Notes: generated by a model from the letters alone, not told the origin. Numbered from the stretch's first letter, positions 1 to 9,400 are shown. The stretch is 64,000 nt of DNA from Streptomyces albus subsp. albus (GCF_000725885.1 NZ_JODR01000004.1:1-64000); one strand, 5' to 3'. Translations and numbers: made by a program.

Positions 1-57
1 AAAACGCTCGGCTGGGAAACCCCAGCCGAGCGCCTGCATAAACTGCTCGCGGCCTGA
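1..57 (+). CDS. IS30-family transposase, C-terminal end only (partial)
   Basis: The window opens inside a reading frame that ends KTLGWETPAERLHKLLAA and a TGA stop. The K-TLGW-TPAE-L motif is the usual C-terminus of IS30-family DDE transposases, which cut and rejoin the ends of their own element. Only 18 codons are visible, so the catalytic domain lies left of the window and integrity cannot be judged. The A/T-richer codons (AAA, ACG, CAT) differ from neighbouring chromosomal genes, as expected for mobile DNA. Confidence 0.75.
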   Translation, partial: KTLGWETPAERLHKLLAA

Positions 58-94
58 TCAACACAACCACGTGTTGCAACGACCGCTAGAAACC
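1..94 (+). mobile_element. Right end of an IS30-like insertion sequence
   Basis: Just after the transposase stop, positions 68-94 hold CACGTGTTGCAACGACCGCT and a few more bases. This resembles the terminal inverted repeats of actinobacterial IS30 elements, which carry a GTTGCAACGACCG-like core close to the transposase stop. The left end and the target duplication are outside the window, so the exact boundary (about 94) is inferred. Confidence 0.55.
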
Positions 95-439
95 GCCCGG
101 TGTGCGGGCCCCTTCGTATGCGCGTTCGCATGCGCGCCGCCCGCGCCGCGCCCGGGCCACGGCGGCGGACGGGCGGCGCGGGCGGCCAGCCGCCTCCCGG
201 CGGGAGCGCCACCCGTCGGCCGCGTAGCCGACCAGGAGGCCCGTGCAACGCCGTGCGGGGCACGGGCGGGGCGCCGGTGCGGGAGGCGCCCGCCGCATGA
301 CGCCGGAGGGCCGACCACACGGCGCCCGCCGTACGGCGCCGGCGCGGCCCGCCGGCGCCGTCTCCTGACGCCGGTGACCGGCAGGTAGCCGACCGCCGAC
401 ACCGGTGACCGACCGACGGCCGGCTCCCGGCGCCGCCTC
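95..439. other. Intergenic region without a recognisable gene
   Basis: This is GC-rich DNA between the IS end and the 3' end of the MFS gene. Open frames exist on both strands, but they are arginine/proline-rich composition artefacts with no start-site context or domain. No terminator hairpin with a convincing stem, promoter or RNA gene was recognised. Confidence 0.5.
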
Positions 440-1639
440 CTAGTGGCCGGAGGACACCTGTGCCGGCACCTCCTCGGCGCGGGCCACCACCCGGGACTCG
501 CCCCGGGCGAGGGCGCCCGCCGTCACGGCGATGGCCAGCCCCGCCAGGGCGAGGGCGGCACCGACCAGCGTGGGCGACATCCAGCCCCAGCCGGCGGCGA
601 TCACCGCGCCGCCGAGCCAGGCGCCGCCCGCGTTGGCGAGGTTGAACGCGGAGTGGTTGGAGGCGGAGGCCAGCGTCGGGGCGTCGGAGGCGGCCCGCAT
701 CACCAGCATCTGGACCGGCGTGGTGATCAGGAAGCCGACGGCGCCCAGCAGGCCCACCAGCAGCAGTGCGGCCCATTTGACGGTGGCGACGGCGTGGAAG
801 GCCAGCATCAGCCCGGCCATCAGGGCGAGCGCCGTGTAGAGGGTGCGGCGCGGGGCCCGGTCGGTCAGCGGTCCGGCCAGCAGCGTGCCGAGCGTCATGC
901 CGATGCCGAAGAGGGCGAGCACCCAGGTCACCGAGGCCTCGGCGAGACCGGTGACCTCGGTCATCATCGAGGCGAGGTAGCTGTAGACGGCGAAGACACC
1001 GCCGAAGCCGAAGACGGCGGTCAGCAGCCCGAGGACGACCTGGCGGTTGCCCAGTGCGCGCAGTTCGTGCTTGACGCCGCCCTGGTGCTCCAGCGGCAGC
1101 CGCGGCACCAGCAGGGCGAGGGAGACCATCGCGACCAGGCCGATGAGGGTGACGACGACGAAGGTGGCGCGCCAGCCGAGCTGCTGGCCCAGTGCGGTGC
1201 CGCCGGGTACGCCGACGATGTTGGCGACGGTCAGCCCGAGGAACATGGTCGCCACGGCGCGGGCCGCGCGGCCTTCCCGCACGAGCCGGGCCGCGACCAC
1301 CGCGCCGACGCCGAAGAACGCGCCGTGCGGGAGTCCCGCCAGTACCCGGCCGGCCAGCAGGGTGCCGAATCCGGGCGCGAGGGCCGAGGCGAGGTTGCCG
1401 ACGGTGAACAGCCCCATCAACAGCAGCAGCATCAGCTTGCGCGGGACGCGGGCGCCGACGGCGGTGAGCAGCGGGGCGCCGAGGACGACGCCGAGGGCGT
1501 ACGCGGAGACCAGGTACCCCGCGGTGGGGACGGACGTGCCGAGATCGTCGGCGACGTTCGGCAGCAGGCCCATCATCACGAACTCGGTGGTGCCGATACC
1601 GAAGGCGCCCACGGCGAGTGCGAGCAGAGCCAGAGGCAT
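440..1639 (-). CDS. Cmx/CmrA-like MFS drug exporter
   Basis: The protein is a 399-residue major facilitator with about 12 hydrophobic segments, probably a proton-coupled efflux pump in the cytoplasmic membrane. The N-terminus MPLALLALAVGAFGIGTTEF and the following MMGLLP segment are typical of the Cmx/AraJ-like group that includes chloramphenicol exporters. GRVLAGLPHGAFFGVGA is the family signature in TM4-TM5, and NHSAFNLANAGGAWLGG in TM11 is also diagnostic. An upstream in-frame ATG exists, but this start was chosen because the hydrophobic core begins here and an AAGG stretch lies 9-12 bases upstream. The substrate cannot be read from sequence. Confidence 0.85.
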   Translation of the reverse strand: MPLALLALAVGAFGIGTTEFVMMGLLPNVADDLGTSVPTAGYLVSAYALGVVLGAPLLTAVGARVPRKLMLLLLMGLFTVGNLASALAPGFGTLLAGRVLAGLPHGAFFGVGAVVAARLVREGRAARAVATMFLGLTVANIVGVPGGTALGQQLGWRATFVVVTLIGLVAMVSLALLVPRLPLEHQGGVKHELRALGNRQVVLGLLTAVFGFGGVFAVYSYLASMMTEVTGLAEASVTWVLALFGIGMTLGTLLAGPLTDRAPRRTLYTALALMAGLMLAFHAVATVKWAALLLVGLLGAVGFLITTPVQMLVMRAASDAPTLASASNHSAFNLANAGGAWLGGAVIAAGWGWMSPTLVGAALALAGLAIAVTAGALARGESRVVARAEEVPAQVSSGH

Positions 1640-1800
1640 GCGGAGAAGACCTTTCGACGCGTGCGGAAGGGATGCGGTGCGGAGCGCTGACCGCTGACCG
1701 GACAGATGAACAGCACGAGACACAGAAAGGTGAGCCCCCGCGGGGACTCACCTGGGCGGCACGGACCGCCCGGGGCGGCACACGGGGCCGCCCCCTCTAT

Positions 1801-1850
1801 GTTTTGCGGTGCAACAAAGTGTCGCAGGCAGATGTTCCAGGCTGCAAAAC
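1801..1850. promoter_or_regulatory. Paired GTTTTGC motifs upstream of the MFS gene (candidate operator)
   Basis: Positions 1804-1814 read TTGC-GGT-GCAA, a short dyad within TGTTTTGCGGTGCAACA. A second GTTTTGC lies on the opposite strand at 1844-1850. Together they flank an A/T-richer patch in the 300-bp gap between the EEP-fold gene and the MFS exporter, both on the minus strand. No regulator gene is adjacent, so this is only a suggestion of control of the exporter. Confidence 0.25.
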
Positions 1851-1879
1851 CTGCCGTTACGTGCCCATGACGTTCCGGT

Positions 1880-1960
1880 ACGTGGTCAGTCCGGCATATG
1901 TGGTCAGCCCGGCACAGGTGGTCAGCCCGGCACAGGTGGTGGTCAGCCCGGCAGGTTCAC
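1880..1960. repeat. Short tandem repeat GTGGTCAGYCCGGCA
   Basis: GTGGTCAGCCCGGCA-like units of about 15-18 bp are repeated four times with small changes. The last unit overlaps the stop codon of the minus-strand EEP-fold gene at 1943-1945. The array looks like local duplication of the 3' end of that gene and has no visible hairpin-terminator shape. Confidence 0.6.
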
Positions 1961-3001
1961 CTTGGCCGCGACGGGGAGGTGGTCGCTCCCGGTGGGCGAC
2001 AGTGTCCAGGCCGAGACGGGATCGGCGCCCTTGACCATGATCTGGTCGATCCGCGCCATCGGCCTCGACTCCGGCCAGCTGAAGCCGAAGCCCTTGCCCG
2101 CGGCACCCTGGGCCGAGCGCATCTGGGAGGTGATGGGCGCCAGGGCGCGGTCGTTCATGGTGCCGTTGAGGTCGCCGAGGAGGATCACCGTGTCGGCCCG
2201 GTCGTGGGAGATGGCCCGGCCCAGCGCCCGGGCGCTGGCATCACGCTGACCGGCGGTGAAGCCTGACTTGAACTGCACCCGCACCGAGGGCAGATGCGCG
2301 GTGTACACGGCGATCACGCCCTTGGGGGTGCGCACGGTGGCCCGGATCGCCCGCGGCCAGCCCATCTTGATGTCCACGGTACGGGCGCCGGACAGCGGGT
2401 ACTTGCTCCAGATCCCAACCGTGCCGGCGAGCTTGTGGTAGGGGTGCGACTTGCGCAGCCCGTCCTCGTAGAAGTCGCTCTGGGAGGAGGGGACCTCCTC
2501 CAGCGCGATCACGTCGGCACCCGAGCGGGCCAGTTGCCGGGCCGTCCGCTCCGGGTGGGGGTTGTCGGCGTTCACGTTGTGCGTGACGACCATCAGATCG
2601 CCGGACGCGGTCGAGGTCTTGTCGTGGAAGACCCCGCCGAAGAGGTTGACCCACACCACCGTCGGCAGCAGCAGCGCCACCAGCGCGGTGACGCTGCGGC
2701 GCAGCAGGGCGCAGACGAGCAGCACCGGGATCAGCAGGCCGCCCCAGGGCAGGAAGGTCTCCCACAGGGAGCCGATGTTGCCGATGGAGTTGGGCACCTC
2801 GGCGTGCAGGATGAAGGCGAACCCGAGCGCGACGGCGAGCAGCGCCAGGATGATTCCGCGCCGCCACTTCCCGGAGCCGGCCCAGCGGGAGAACAGACCG
2901 CGGGGGCGCTCGCCGGAACGCCGGGGGAATCGGGAGAGAAATCCCTTCCGCGGGCTGTCTTCGTCGCTGTTCGTGGCCTCCGACGTGTACACGCGCGCCA
3001 T
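1943..3001 (-). CDS. Membrane-anchored endonuclease/exonuclease/phosphatase-fold protein
   Basis: The protein has 352 residues. A basic cytoplasmic tail (1-50) is followed by three hydrophobic segments (about 50-70, 80-100, 105-125) and an extracytoplasmic EEP domain. Recognisable EEP motifs are VVTHNVNADN (metal and phosphate site), DVIALEEVP with the catalytic Glu, LLGDLNGTMNDRAL, and the terminal GSDHLPV with the catalytic Asp-His pair. EEP proteins hydrolyse phosphodiester or phosphomonoester bonds in nucleic acids, inositol phosphates or sphingolipids; the three-TM form in Streptomyces is conserved but of unknown substrate. A short candidate gene lies just upstream on the same strand. 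Confidence 0.85.
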   Translation of the reverse strand: MARVYTSEATNSDEDSPRKGFLSRFPRRSGERPRGLFSRWAGSGKWRRGIILALLAVALGFAFILHAEVPNSIGNIGSLWETFLPWGGLLIPVLLVCALLRRSVTALVALLLPTVVWVNLFGGVFHDKTSTASGDLMVVTHNVNADNPHPERTARQLARSGADVIALEEVPSSQSDFYEDGLRKSHPYHKLAGTVGIWSKYPLSGARTVDIKMGWPRAIRATVRTPKGVIAVYTAHLPSVRVQFKSGFTAGQRDASARALGRAISHDRADTVILLGDLNGTMNDRALAPITSQMRSAQGAAGKGFGFSWPESRPMARIDQIMVKGADPVSAWTLSPTGSDHLPVAAKVNLPG

Positions 3002-3251
3002 CCGCCGTCCTCACTTGCCTGTGCTGGTGCCCGATGAACGATAGGCGATACCGGTTCTCCTGAAGATGAACCCTTCGGCCCTGCTGCCGCCTTCGCCCTG
3101 AAACGACACGGTCCGGTGCGGGTCTGCTGGGAGGACGAGGCAAGGAGCGCACCGGGTTCCGCGGGAGCGCGGTGGATTCGCGACTGTGACACAACGCGCA
3201 CATCGACCCGGACCGGACAAGCCGAGCGGGCCCGGCACGCCGGCCGCCGGG

Positions 3252-3386
3252 TCACGTCCTTGGACGCGGGCGGTCGAGGAAGGCGTCGACGATCCGCCCG
3301 GATGTCTCCTCGGGCAGGTCCTCCCAGACACGCAGCAGGATACGGGAGAGCAACGGTGCCGTCAGCACGCCGATCAGCACCACCAC
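3252..3386 (-). CDS. Small hydrophobic ORF, possibly frameshifted at its start
   Basis: Reading leftwards from 3386, a 44-codon frame runs [20 protein letters not shown], then an acidic stretch, and ends [11 protein letters not shown] at a stop at 3252-3254. It has one hydrophobic segment, and codon usage resembles real genes here. The best ribosome site (GGGAGGAG) sits before a GTG in another frame, giving VNALWWC and a stop. One extra base would join MNAL to the VVVLIG frame. This is either a small membrane protein broken by a one-base deletion or one starting at a weak GTG. It is not recognised as a known family. Confidence 0.35.
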   Translation of the reverse strand: MVVLIGVLTAPLLSRILLRVWEDLPEETSGRIVDAFLDRPRPRT

Positions 3387-3559
3387 AGGGCGTTCACCGC
3401 GCCGTCTCCTCCCGGGGACCGGGGCCGGTCCGCTGCCCGGCGCCGGACAGACGGCCGGCCGCCGCCGCCCCTACCGGGCCCCGCGCTCGCGTGCCAGCAT
3501 GGAGACGGATCCGGAGACGCCGTCAGGGCGCTTCGAGACGACACCTTGGAGACAGAGCC

Positions 3560-4387
3560 ATGCCACAGACGCTCTATGGGGGAACCCGCAACCGCCGCGT
3601 GACCGTGCGCGACCTCGCACTCGCCAAAGAGCGGGGCGAGAAGTGGCCCATGCTCACCGCCTACGACGCGATGACCGCCTCCGTCTTCGACGAGGCCGGC
3701 ATCCCCGTCCTGCTCGTCGGCGACTCGGCCGGCAACTGCCACCTCGGCTACGAGACGACCGTACCCGTGACCCTCGACCAGATGACCATGCTCACGGCCG
3801 CCGTCGTCCGCGGCACCGAGCAGGCGCTCGTCGTCGCCGACCTGCCCTTCGGCTCCTACCAGGAGGGCGAGGTGCAGGCGCTGCGCAGCGCCACCCGGCT
3901 GATCAAGGAGGCCGGGGCGGGCGCCGTCAAACTCGAAGGCGGCGAGCGGTCCGCCGATCAGATCGCGCTGCTCGTGCGGTCGGGCATCCCCGTCATGGCG
4001 CACATCGGGCTGACCCCGCAGTCCGTGCACGCCATGGGCTACCGGGTGCAGGGCCGCGGCGAGGAGGCGGCGGACGGGCTGATGCGCGACGCCAAGGCCG
4101 TCCAGGACGCCGGGGCCTTCGCCGTCGTGCTGGAGATGGTGCCCGCGCCTGTCGCCGCCGAGGTGACGCGGGCGCTGCACGTGCCGACGGTCGGCATCGG
4201 GGCCGGCGCCGACTGTGACGCCCAGGTCCTGGTGTGGACGGACATGGCCGGTCTCACCCCCGGCAAGCTGCCCCGCTTCGTGAAGCGGTACGCCGAGCTG
4301 CGCGGCGCGCTGGGTGAGGCCGCTCACGCCTTCGCCCAGGACGTGGTGGACGGCTCCTTCCCGGCGGCCGAACACTCCTACGCATAA
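3560..4387 (+). CDS. panB: 3-methyl-2-oxobutanoate hydroxymethyltransferase
   Basis: PanB transfers a hydroxymethyl group from 5,10-methylenetetrahydrofolate to 2-oxoisovalerate, giving ketopantoate, the first step of pantothenate (coenzyme A) synthesis in the cytosol. The 275-residue TIM-barrel protein has the expected motifs: [18 protein letters not shown] near the start, [12 protein letters not shown] (Mg-binding Asp), [20 protein letters not shown] and the late [18 protein letters not shown]. Canonical enzymes have SLGMV-like residues where SAGNCHLGY stands here, a common actinobacterial variant. Start ATG 3560 follows a GGAGACAGAG ribosome site; longer upstream extensions lack family similarity. 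The gene stands alone and is closed by a strong hairpin. Confidence 0.95.
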   Translation: MPQTLYGGTRNRRVTVRDLALAKERGEKWPMLTAYDAMTASVFDEAGIPVLLVGDSAGNCHLGYETTVPVTLDQMTMLTAAVVRGTEQALVVADLPFGSYQEGEVQALRSATRLIKEAGAGAVKLEGGERSADQIALLVRSGIPVMAHIGLTPQSVHAMGYRVQGRGEEAADGLMRDAKAVQDAGAFAVVLEMVPAPVAAEVTRALHVPTVGIGAGADCDAQVLVWTDMAGLTPGKLPRFVKRYAELRGALGEAAHAFAQDVVDGSFPAAEHSYA

Positions 4388-4441
4388 CAGCGCACCCGCG
4401 GCTACGTCGCGGGCCGTGCACGCCTCGCGCGACCCGCCCGC

Positions 4442-4479
4442 CACCTGCCCCCCGCACCGCACGGTGCGGGGGGCAGGTG
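4442..4479 (+). terminator. Terminator after panB
   Basis: A perfect 17-bp stem, beginning CACCTGCCCCCCGCACC at 4442-4458, closes over a GCAC loop and mirrors at 4463-4479. There is no U tract, which is normal for Streptomyces. It separates panB from the ABC exporter operon. Confidence 0.75.
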
Positions 4480-4541
4480 TGTCGGTGCGGTGTCGGTGAC
4501 GTGTCGGTGGCCTGTCGGTGCCACCTGGCACATTGGCGGAC
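4480..4541 (+). promoter_or_regulatory. Promoter of the ABC exporter with four 11-bp-spaced direct repeats (SARP-box geometry)
   Basis: The heptamer TGTCGGT begins at 4480, 4491, 4502 and 4513, exactly 11 bp apart. A CACATT hexamer (4529-4534) follows nine bases after the last repeat and could be a -10 element; ATG 4542 then lies only seven bases on, suggesting a leaderless transcript. SARP activators are known to bind direct heptamers spaced by one helical turn just upstream of a -10. A SARP-type gene lies at 6483-10250, so it is a natural candidate. The assignment is inference from geometry. Confidence 0.45.
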
Positions 4542-5543
4542 ATGACACGGAAGAAGACGACGAACGCGGTCGAGGTCCGCGGACTGGTCAAGCACTTCGG
4601 GGAGACGAGGGCCGTCGACGGCATCGACCTCGATGTGCGCGAGGGCACGGTGATGGGCGTCCTCGGCCCCAACGGCGCGGGCAAGACGACGCTCGTGCGG
4701 ATGCTCTCCACCCTGCTGCTGCCGGACGCGGGCACCGCGACCGTCGCCGGGTTCGACGTGGTGCGCCAGCCGCGTCAGCTCCGCCGGACGATCGGTCTCA
4801 CCGGGCAGTACGCCTCGGTGGACGAGAAGCTGTCCGGCTGGGAGAACCTCTACATGATCGGGCGGCTGCTCGACCTGCCCCGCTCCGAGGCCCGCAAGCG
4901 CGCCGACGAGCTGCTGGAGCGGTTCTCCCTCACCGAGGCGGCCCGCCGTCCGGCCAGCAAGTACAGCGGCGGTATGCGCCGGCGGCTCGATCTGGCGGCC
5001 TCCATGATCGGCCGCCCGAAGGTGCTGTACCTCGACGAGCCGACCACCGGTCTCGACCCCCGCACCCGCAACGAGGTGTGGGACGAGGTGCAGAACATCG
5101 TGGCGGACGGCAACACCGTGCTGCTCACGACGCAGTACATGGAGGAGGCCGAACAGCTCGCCAGCGAGCTGACAGTGGTGGACCGGGGCCGGGTCATCGC
5201 CGAGGGCCGGGTGCCGGAGCTGAAGGCGAAGGTCGGCGGCCGGACGCTGGAGATCCGCCCGGTGGACACCGGCGAGGTGACGAAGATGGCCGACGCGCTC
5301 GCGCAAGCCGGTCTGGACGGGGTCGCCGGCGCCACCGCCGACCCGGAGGCGGGCGTGGTCAGCGTCCCCATCGTCAGCGACGAACAGCTGACGGCGGTCG
5401 TCGGGCTGCTGGGCGCCCGCGGCTTCGCCATCGCCGACATCGCCACCCACCTGCCCAGTCTGGACGAGGTGTTCCTCGCCCTCACCGGCCAGAAGGCCAC
5501 CCATCAGGACGACGAGACAGAGATCGAGGAGGTAGCGGCGTGA
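4542..5543 (+). CDS. ABC exporter ATP-binding subunit, DrrA/CcmA-like
   Basis: This 333-residue ATPase powers the permease encoded immediately downstream. It shows a Walker A GPNGAGKTT, a Q-loop GLTGQYASVDEKLSG, the ABC signature YSGGMRRRLDLA, a Walker B VLYLDEPTTGLD, and an H-loop position changed to Gln (LLTTQYMEEAEQ), as in other DrrA proteins. The C-terminal DUF4162-like region (about 225-315) is also typical of DrrA-type daunorubicin-resistance and lipid or antibiotic exporters. ATG 4542 was preferred over an in-frame GTG 24 bases upstream, because the upstream bases overlap the repeat and promoter. The stop overlaps the permease start (GTGA), indicating translational coupling. Confidence 0.92.
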   Translation: MTRKKTTNAVEVRGLVKHFGETRAVDGIDLDVREGTVMGVLGPNGAGKTTLVRMLSTLLLPDAGTATVAGFDVVRQPRQLRRTIGLTGQYASVDEKLSGWENLYMIGRLLDLPRSEARKRADELLERFSLTEAARRPASKYSGGMRRRLDLAASMIGRPKVLYLDEPTTGLDPRTRNEVWDEVQNIVADGNTVLLTTQYMEEAEQLASELTVVDRGRVIAEGRVPELKAKVGGRTLEIRPVDTGEVTKMADALAQAGLDGVAGATADPEAGVVSVPIVSDEQLTAVVGLLGARGFAIADIATHLPSLDEVFLALTGQKATHQDDETEIEEVAA

Positions 5544-6433
5544 GCACCGCCACCGTCAACGAGTCCCGGTCCGGGGCGGAGCGGACCCCGCCCGGTGCCG
5601 GCTCAGGAACCGGTTCCGGCCCCGTGCGGCCGGGCGCCGACGACGGCCGCATCGGACTGCGGGCCAATCTGCGGCACATCGGCGCGCTCGTCCGCCGCAA
5701 CGCCTTGCAGATCAAGCAGGACCCGGAGTCGATGTTCGACGCCCTGCTGATGCCGATCGTCTTCACCCTGCTGTTCGTCTACGTCTTCGGCGGCGCGATC
5801 GGCGGCGACGGCGGCGGTGCGAGCCGCGACCAGTACGTGCAGTACCTGATCCCCGGCATGATGGGGATGATGGGCATGTCCATCGCCATGGCCGTGGGCA
5901 CCGGCATCAACGAGGACTTCCGCAAGGGCGTCATGGACCGCTTCCGGTCGATGCCGATCGCCCGGTCCTCGGTGCTGATAGCCAAGTCCGTGGTGGAGGT
6001 CGGCCGCATGCTGGTGGCCGTCACCGTGCTGCTGACGGTCGGCTTCCTGTGCGGCTTCGACATCAACGGGCACTGGCTCGGCATGCTGGCCGCCATCGGT
6101 CTGACCGCGCTGTTCGGCGCGTCCCTGCTGTGGATCTTCATCCTGCTGGGGCTGACGATGGAGACGGCGCAGGCCGTGCAGGGCGTCTCGTTCCTGGTGC
6201 TGATGCCGATGCAGTTCGGCTCCTCGGTGTTCGTCTCCACGGACACCATGCCGGGCTGGCTGGAGGCGTTCACCAAGGTCAACCCGCTCACCCACCTGGC
6301 GGACGCGGCCCGTGGCCTGATGCTGGGCGAGGGCGCCGTCGGCGGCCCGGTCCTGTGGACCGTCGTGTGGTCCGTGGGCCTGACGCTGGTGACGGCACCG
6401 TTCGCCATCGCCAAGTTCCGCAAGAAGGCATGA
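5540..6433 (+). CDS. ABC exporter permease, DrrB/ABC-2 type
   Basis: The membrane subunit (297 residues) of the exporter pairs with the preceding ATPase. A 55-residue Gly/Pro-rich cytoplasmic tail precedes about six membrane segments of the ABC-2 fold. NEDFRKGVMDRFRSMPIARSS is the conserved coupling-helix region of DrrB proteins, followed by the FLVLMPMQFGSSVFVSTDTMPGW segment (shown here in part: MPMQFGSSVFV). Streptomyces have many DrrAB pairs for antibiotic self-protection or lipid export; nothing here identifies the cargo. The gene converges on the SARP-type regulator, with a terminator between them. Confidence 0.92.
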   Translation: MSTATVNESRSGAERTPPGAGSGTGSGPVRPGADDGRIGLRANLRHIGALVRRNALQIKQDPESMFDALLMPIVFTLLFVYVFGGAIGGDGGGASRDQYVQYLIPGMMGMMGMSIAMAVGTGINEDFRKGVMDRFRSMPIARSSVLIAKSVVEVGRMLVAVTVLLTVGFLCGFDINGHWLGMLAAIGLTALFGASLLWIFILLGLTMETAQAVQGVSFLVLMPMQFGSSVFVSTDTMPGWLEAFTKVNPLTHLADAARGLMLGEGAVGGPVLWTVVWSVGLTLVTAPFAIAKFRKKA

Positions 6434-6456
6434 GGGCACCGGAGCGGCTGCCCCAC

Positions 6457-6476
6457 CCCGCCGGGCACCCGGCGGG
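6457..6476. terminator. Bidirectional terminator between permease and SARP gene
   Basis: CCCGCCGGG and CCCGGCGGG form a perfect 9-bp stem with a two-base loop, centred in the 49-bp gap between the convergent genes ending at 6433 and 6483. Confidence 0.6.
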
Positions 6477-6482
6477 CGCCGC

Positions 6483-9400
6483 TCACGCGTTCCGCACCAG
6501 GGCGACGGCCTCTTCGATGGAGAGACCGTCGCCCTCGGCGTGCGCGTCGGCGTACTCCCGCTCGGACAGCAGCTCGCGCACCGCCTTCTCGGCGGACTGC
6601 CGCGCCTCGCGTTCGAGGGGGTGCGGGAAGCGGCCCTCGGGCACCGCGGCCAGGCCGTCGTAGGCGCCCAGCAGCCGCCCCGCCTCCCGGCCCCGCCCCA
6701 GGCCGGCCAGCGCGCCGGCGGCCGTCAGCAGTTGACTGAGCGTCAGATGCGGGGTGACGGCGTCCGCCAGCACCTCACGGGTCCGCACGATGGAGACCCG
6801 CAGCTTGGCCAGCGCGTCCGCCGGCCGGCCCGCCACCAGGTGCCCCCAGGCCATGATGCCCTGCACCATGCCGGCGAACAGCTGCGGCGACTTGTCCTCG
6901 AACCGCGCCTCCAGCGGCTCCAGCAGCTCCTGGGCCCGGGCCGGCTCGCCCCGGCGGACCAGATGGACGGCGAGCTGGACGGCCGCGAAGTTCGGCCCGT
7001 CGCCGGGCAGCCCCTCCGACTCCTCGGTCGCCTCCCGCATCAGCCGGTCGCCCTCCGCGGCCTGTGCGGGATCGTCCAGCTCCACCAGGACGGCGCCCAG
7101 CCGCGACTTGAGCTGCGGCACCTGGCTGTGGGCGCCGAGCTGGGCGGCGCGCTCGATGGCCATCCGGTAGTCCGTCGCCGCCTGCCCGAACTCGCCGCGT
7201 GCCGCCAGCGCCTCGGCCCGGCCCGACAGCGCCTCGGCCTCGCCCCAGGCGTCCCCGGCGCGGCGGAAGATCTCCAGGCTCTCGGCCGCGTCCTCGCCCG
7301 ACTGGTCCCATCCCCCGGGCCGGTCGCTCAACAGCTTCGAGCGGAGCTGGAGGGCGAACGCCAGCTCCCACTCGTACCCCAGCTCCCGGCAGGCGCGCAC
7401 CTGCGCGTCGCACAGCTCCTTCAGGGCGGCGAAGTCGCCGGTCAGCATCCACGCGAACAGCCACATGCACCCGGGGAGCCGGCAGACCTGCGGCATGCCC
7501 GGCGTGTAGGCGCGGGTGACGTTGCGCAGTTCGGCCTGGCGTGCGGGGCGCCGCACCAGGTCGATACCGTCCTCCGCGTCGGCCAGCACCATCAGCCGCA
7601 CCCCGCGCCGCGCCTCCCACAGGACCTCTCCGGTCATCGGCGGCGGCGCCGCGGTGCACGGTTCGTGGACGGGCCGGGCGGGGCGCAGCGGCGAGGCGAA
7701 GGGGTCGGGGCCGAGGGTGACGGTCGCCTCGGCCCAGGCGCTGGCGTCGCTGCGGTGGCCGCGCAGCTGCCAGAACCAGCCCATGGACAGCACGAGGCAG
7801 AGCATTTCCTGCTCGTCGCGGGCGGCGAAGGCCCGGCGCAGGGCCGTACGGATGTTGTCGTGCTCGCTCTCCAGCCGGTCCAGCCAGGCGGCTTGCTGCG
7901 GGCCGCGCAGCAAAGGGTCGGCGGTGCGGGCCAGTTCGCGGTAGGCGACCAGATGGCGGCGTTCGGCTCGTTCGCGTTCGCCGGGCTCGCCGTCCAGTTT
8001 CCCGGCCGCGTACTCGGCGACGGTCTCCAGCAGCCGGTAGCGCATGCCCGTCCCGGCGCCGGCTCGGTTCGGCACCGCCACCACCAACGATTTGTCGACA
8101 AGGGAACCCAGTACGGCGGCGGCGCTCCCGCCGGTCCCGTCGTGGCCGCCCGCATCCGCCGCTTCGGGGAAGAGGTCGGCGCACACCTCCTCGACCTGCT
8201 CCAGCTCGCAGCCGCCCGCGAACACCGCGAGCCGCCGCAGCACGGCCCGCTCGGGCCCGTCCAGCAGCTCCCACGACCAGTCGACCACCGCCCGCAGCGT
8301 CTGCTGCCGCGGCAGCACCGTACGGCTGCCGCTGGTCAGCAGCCGGAACCGGCGGTCCAGCCGGGACGCCAGCTGGCGCGGCGTCAACGAGCGCAGCCGG
8401 GCCGCGGCCAGCTCGATCGCCAGCGGCAGCCCGTCCAGCCGGCGGCAGATCTCCGCGCAGGCCTCCGGGTCCTCCTCCGTACGGAACCCGGGACGGGCCG
8501 CGGCCCCGCGGTCGGCCAGCAGCCGCAGCGCCACCGGATCGGGCAGCGGCTCGACCGGGCGCACCGACTCGCCGGGAACGCCCAGCGGTTCCCGGCTGGT
8601 GGCCAGCACGGTCACGCCCGGGCACTCCATCAGCAGGGTCTCCGCCACCCGGGCCGCCGCGTCGATGACGTGCTCGCAGTTGTCGAGCACCAGGAGTATG
8701 CGCCGCCCCGCGCAGTGCTCGGCGAGCTGGGCGAGGGGGTCACCCGCCGTCGGGTCGGTCGCGGCCACCAAGCCCTCGGCGGCCGAACCGGTCAGCACCG
8801 TCTCCCTGCCGCCGAGCGCGGTCAGGACGGCCTCGGCGGTCTCCCGCTGGGCGTTCTGGCCGCGCACCCCCGCGAGTTCGGCCACCCACACCCCGTCCGA
8901 CCAAGTGGCGCCCCGCTCGGTGGCCAGGGCCGCGGCCTCCAGCGACAGCCGCGTCTTCCCGGCGCCGCCCGGCCCGGTCAGCGTCACCAGCCGCGACGCC
9001 GACAGCTCCTCGCCGATCGCGCGCAGCTCGTCGTCCCGTCCGACGAACGAGGTGAGCATGGACCGCAGGTTCCCCGGCCTCCGCGCCCCGGCCGGCACCC
9101 GCCCGGCACCGGCCGCGTACGGCGGCGCTCCCCGGCCGTCGGCCGCCCCGGCGGGCACCGACGCGGGGGCGTCATCCACGGACCGGACGGGGGCCGGACC
9201 GCCGGGCGACGCCGGGACGGGGCCGTCGGAGGACGCCGGGGAGGGACCGCCGGACGGGGCCGGGGCGGGACCACCAGGAGAAGCCGGAGCGGGACCACCG
9301 GGCAGCCCCTGGGAGCGACCGCCGGGCGGGGCCGAGGCGGGACCGCCGGGCGGGGCCGCGGCCGGACCGCCGGACGGGCCCGAAGTGGGACCGGCCGGCG

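Noticed and set aside
443..1690. Long + strand frames opposite the MFS gene (and similar long antisense frames elsewhere)
   Set aside because: They are shadows produced by high GC, Arg/Gly/Pro-rich and without domain motifs or ribosome sites.
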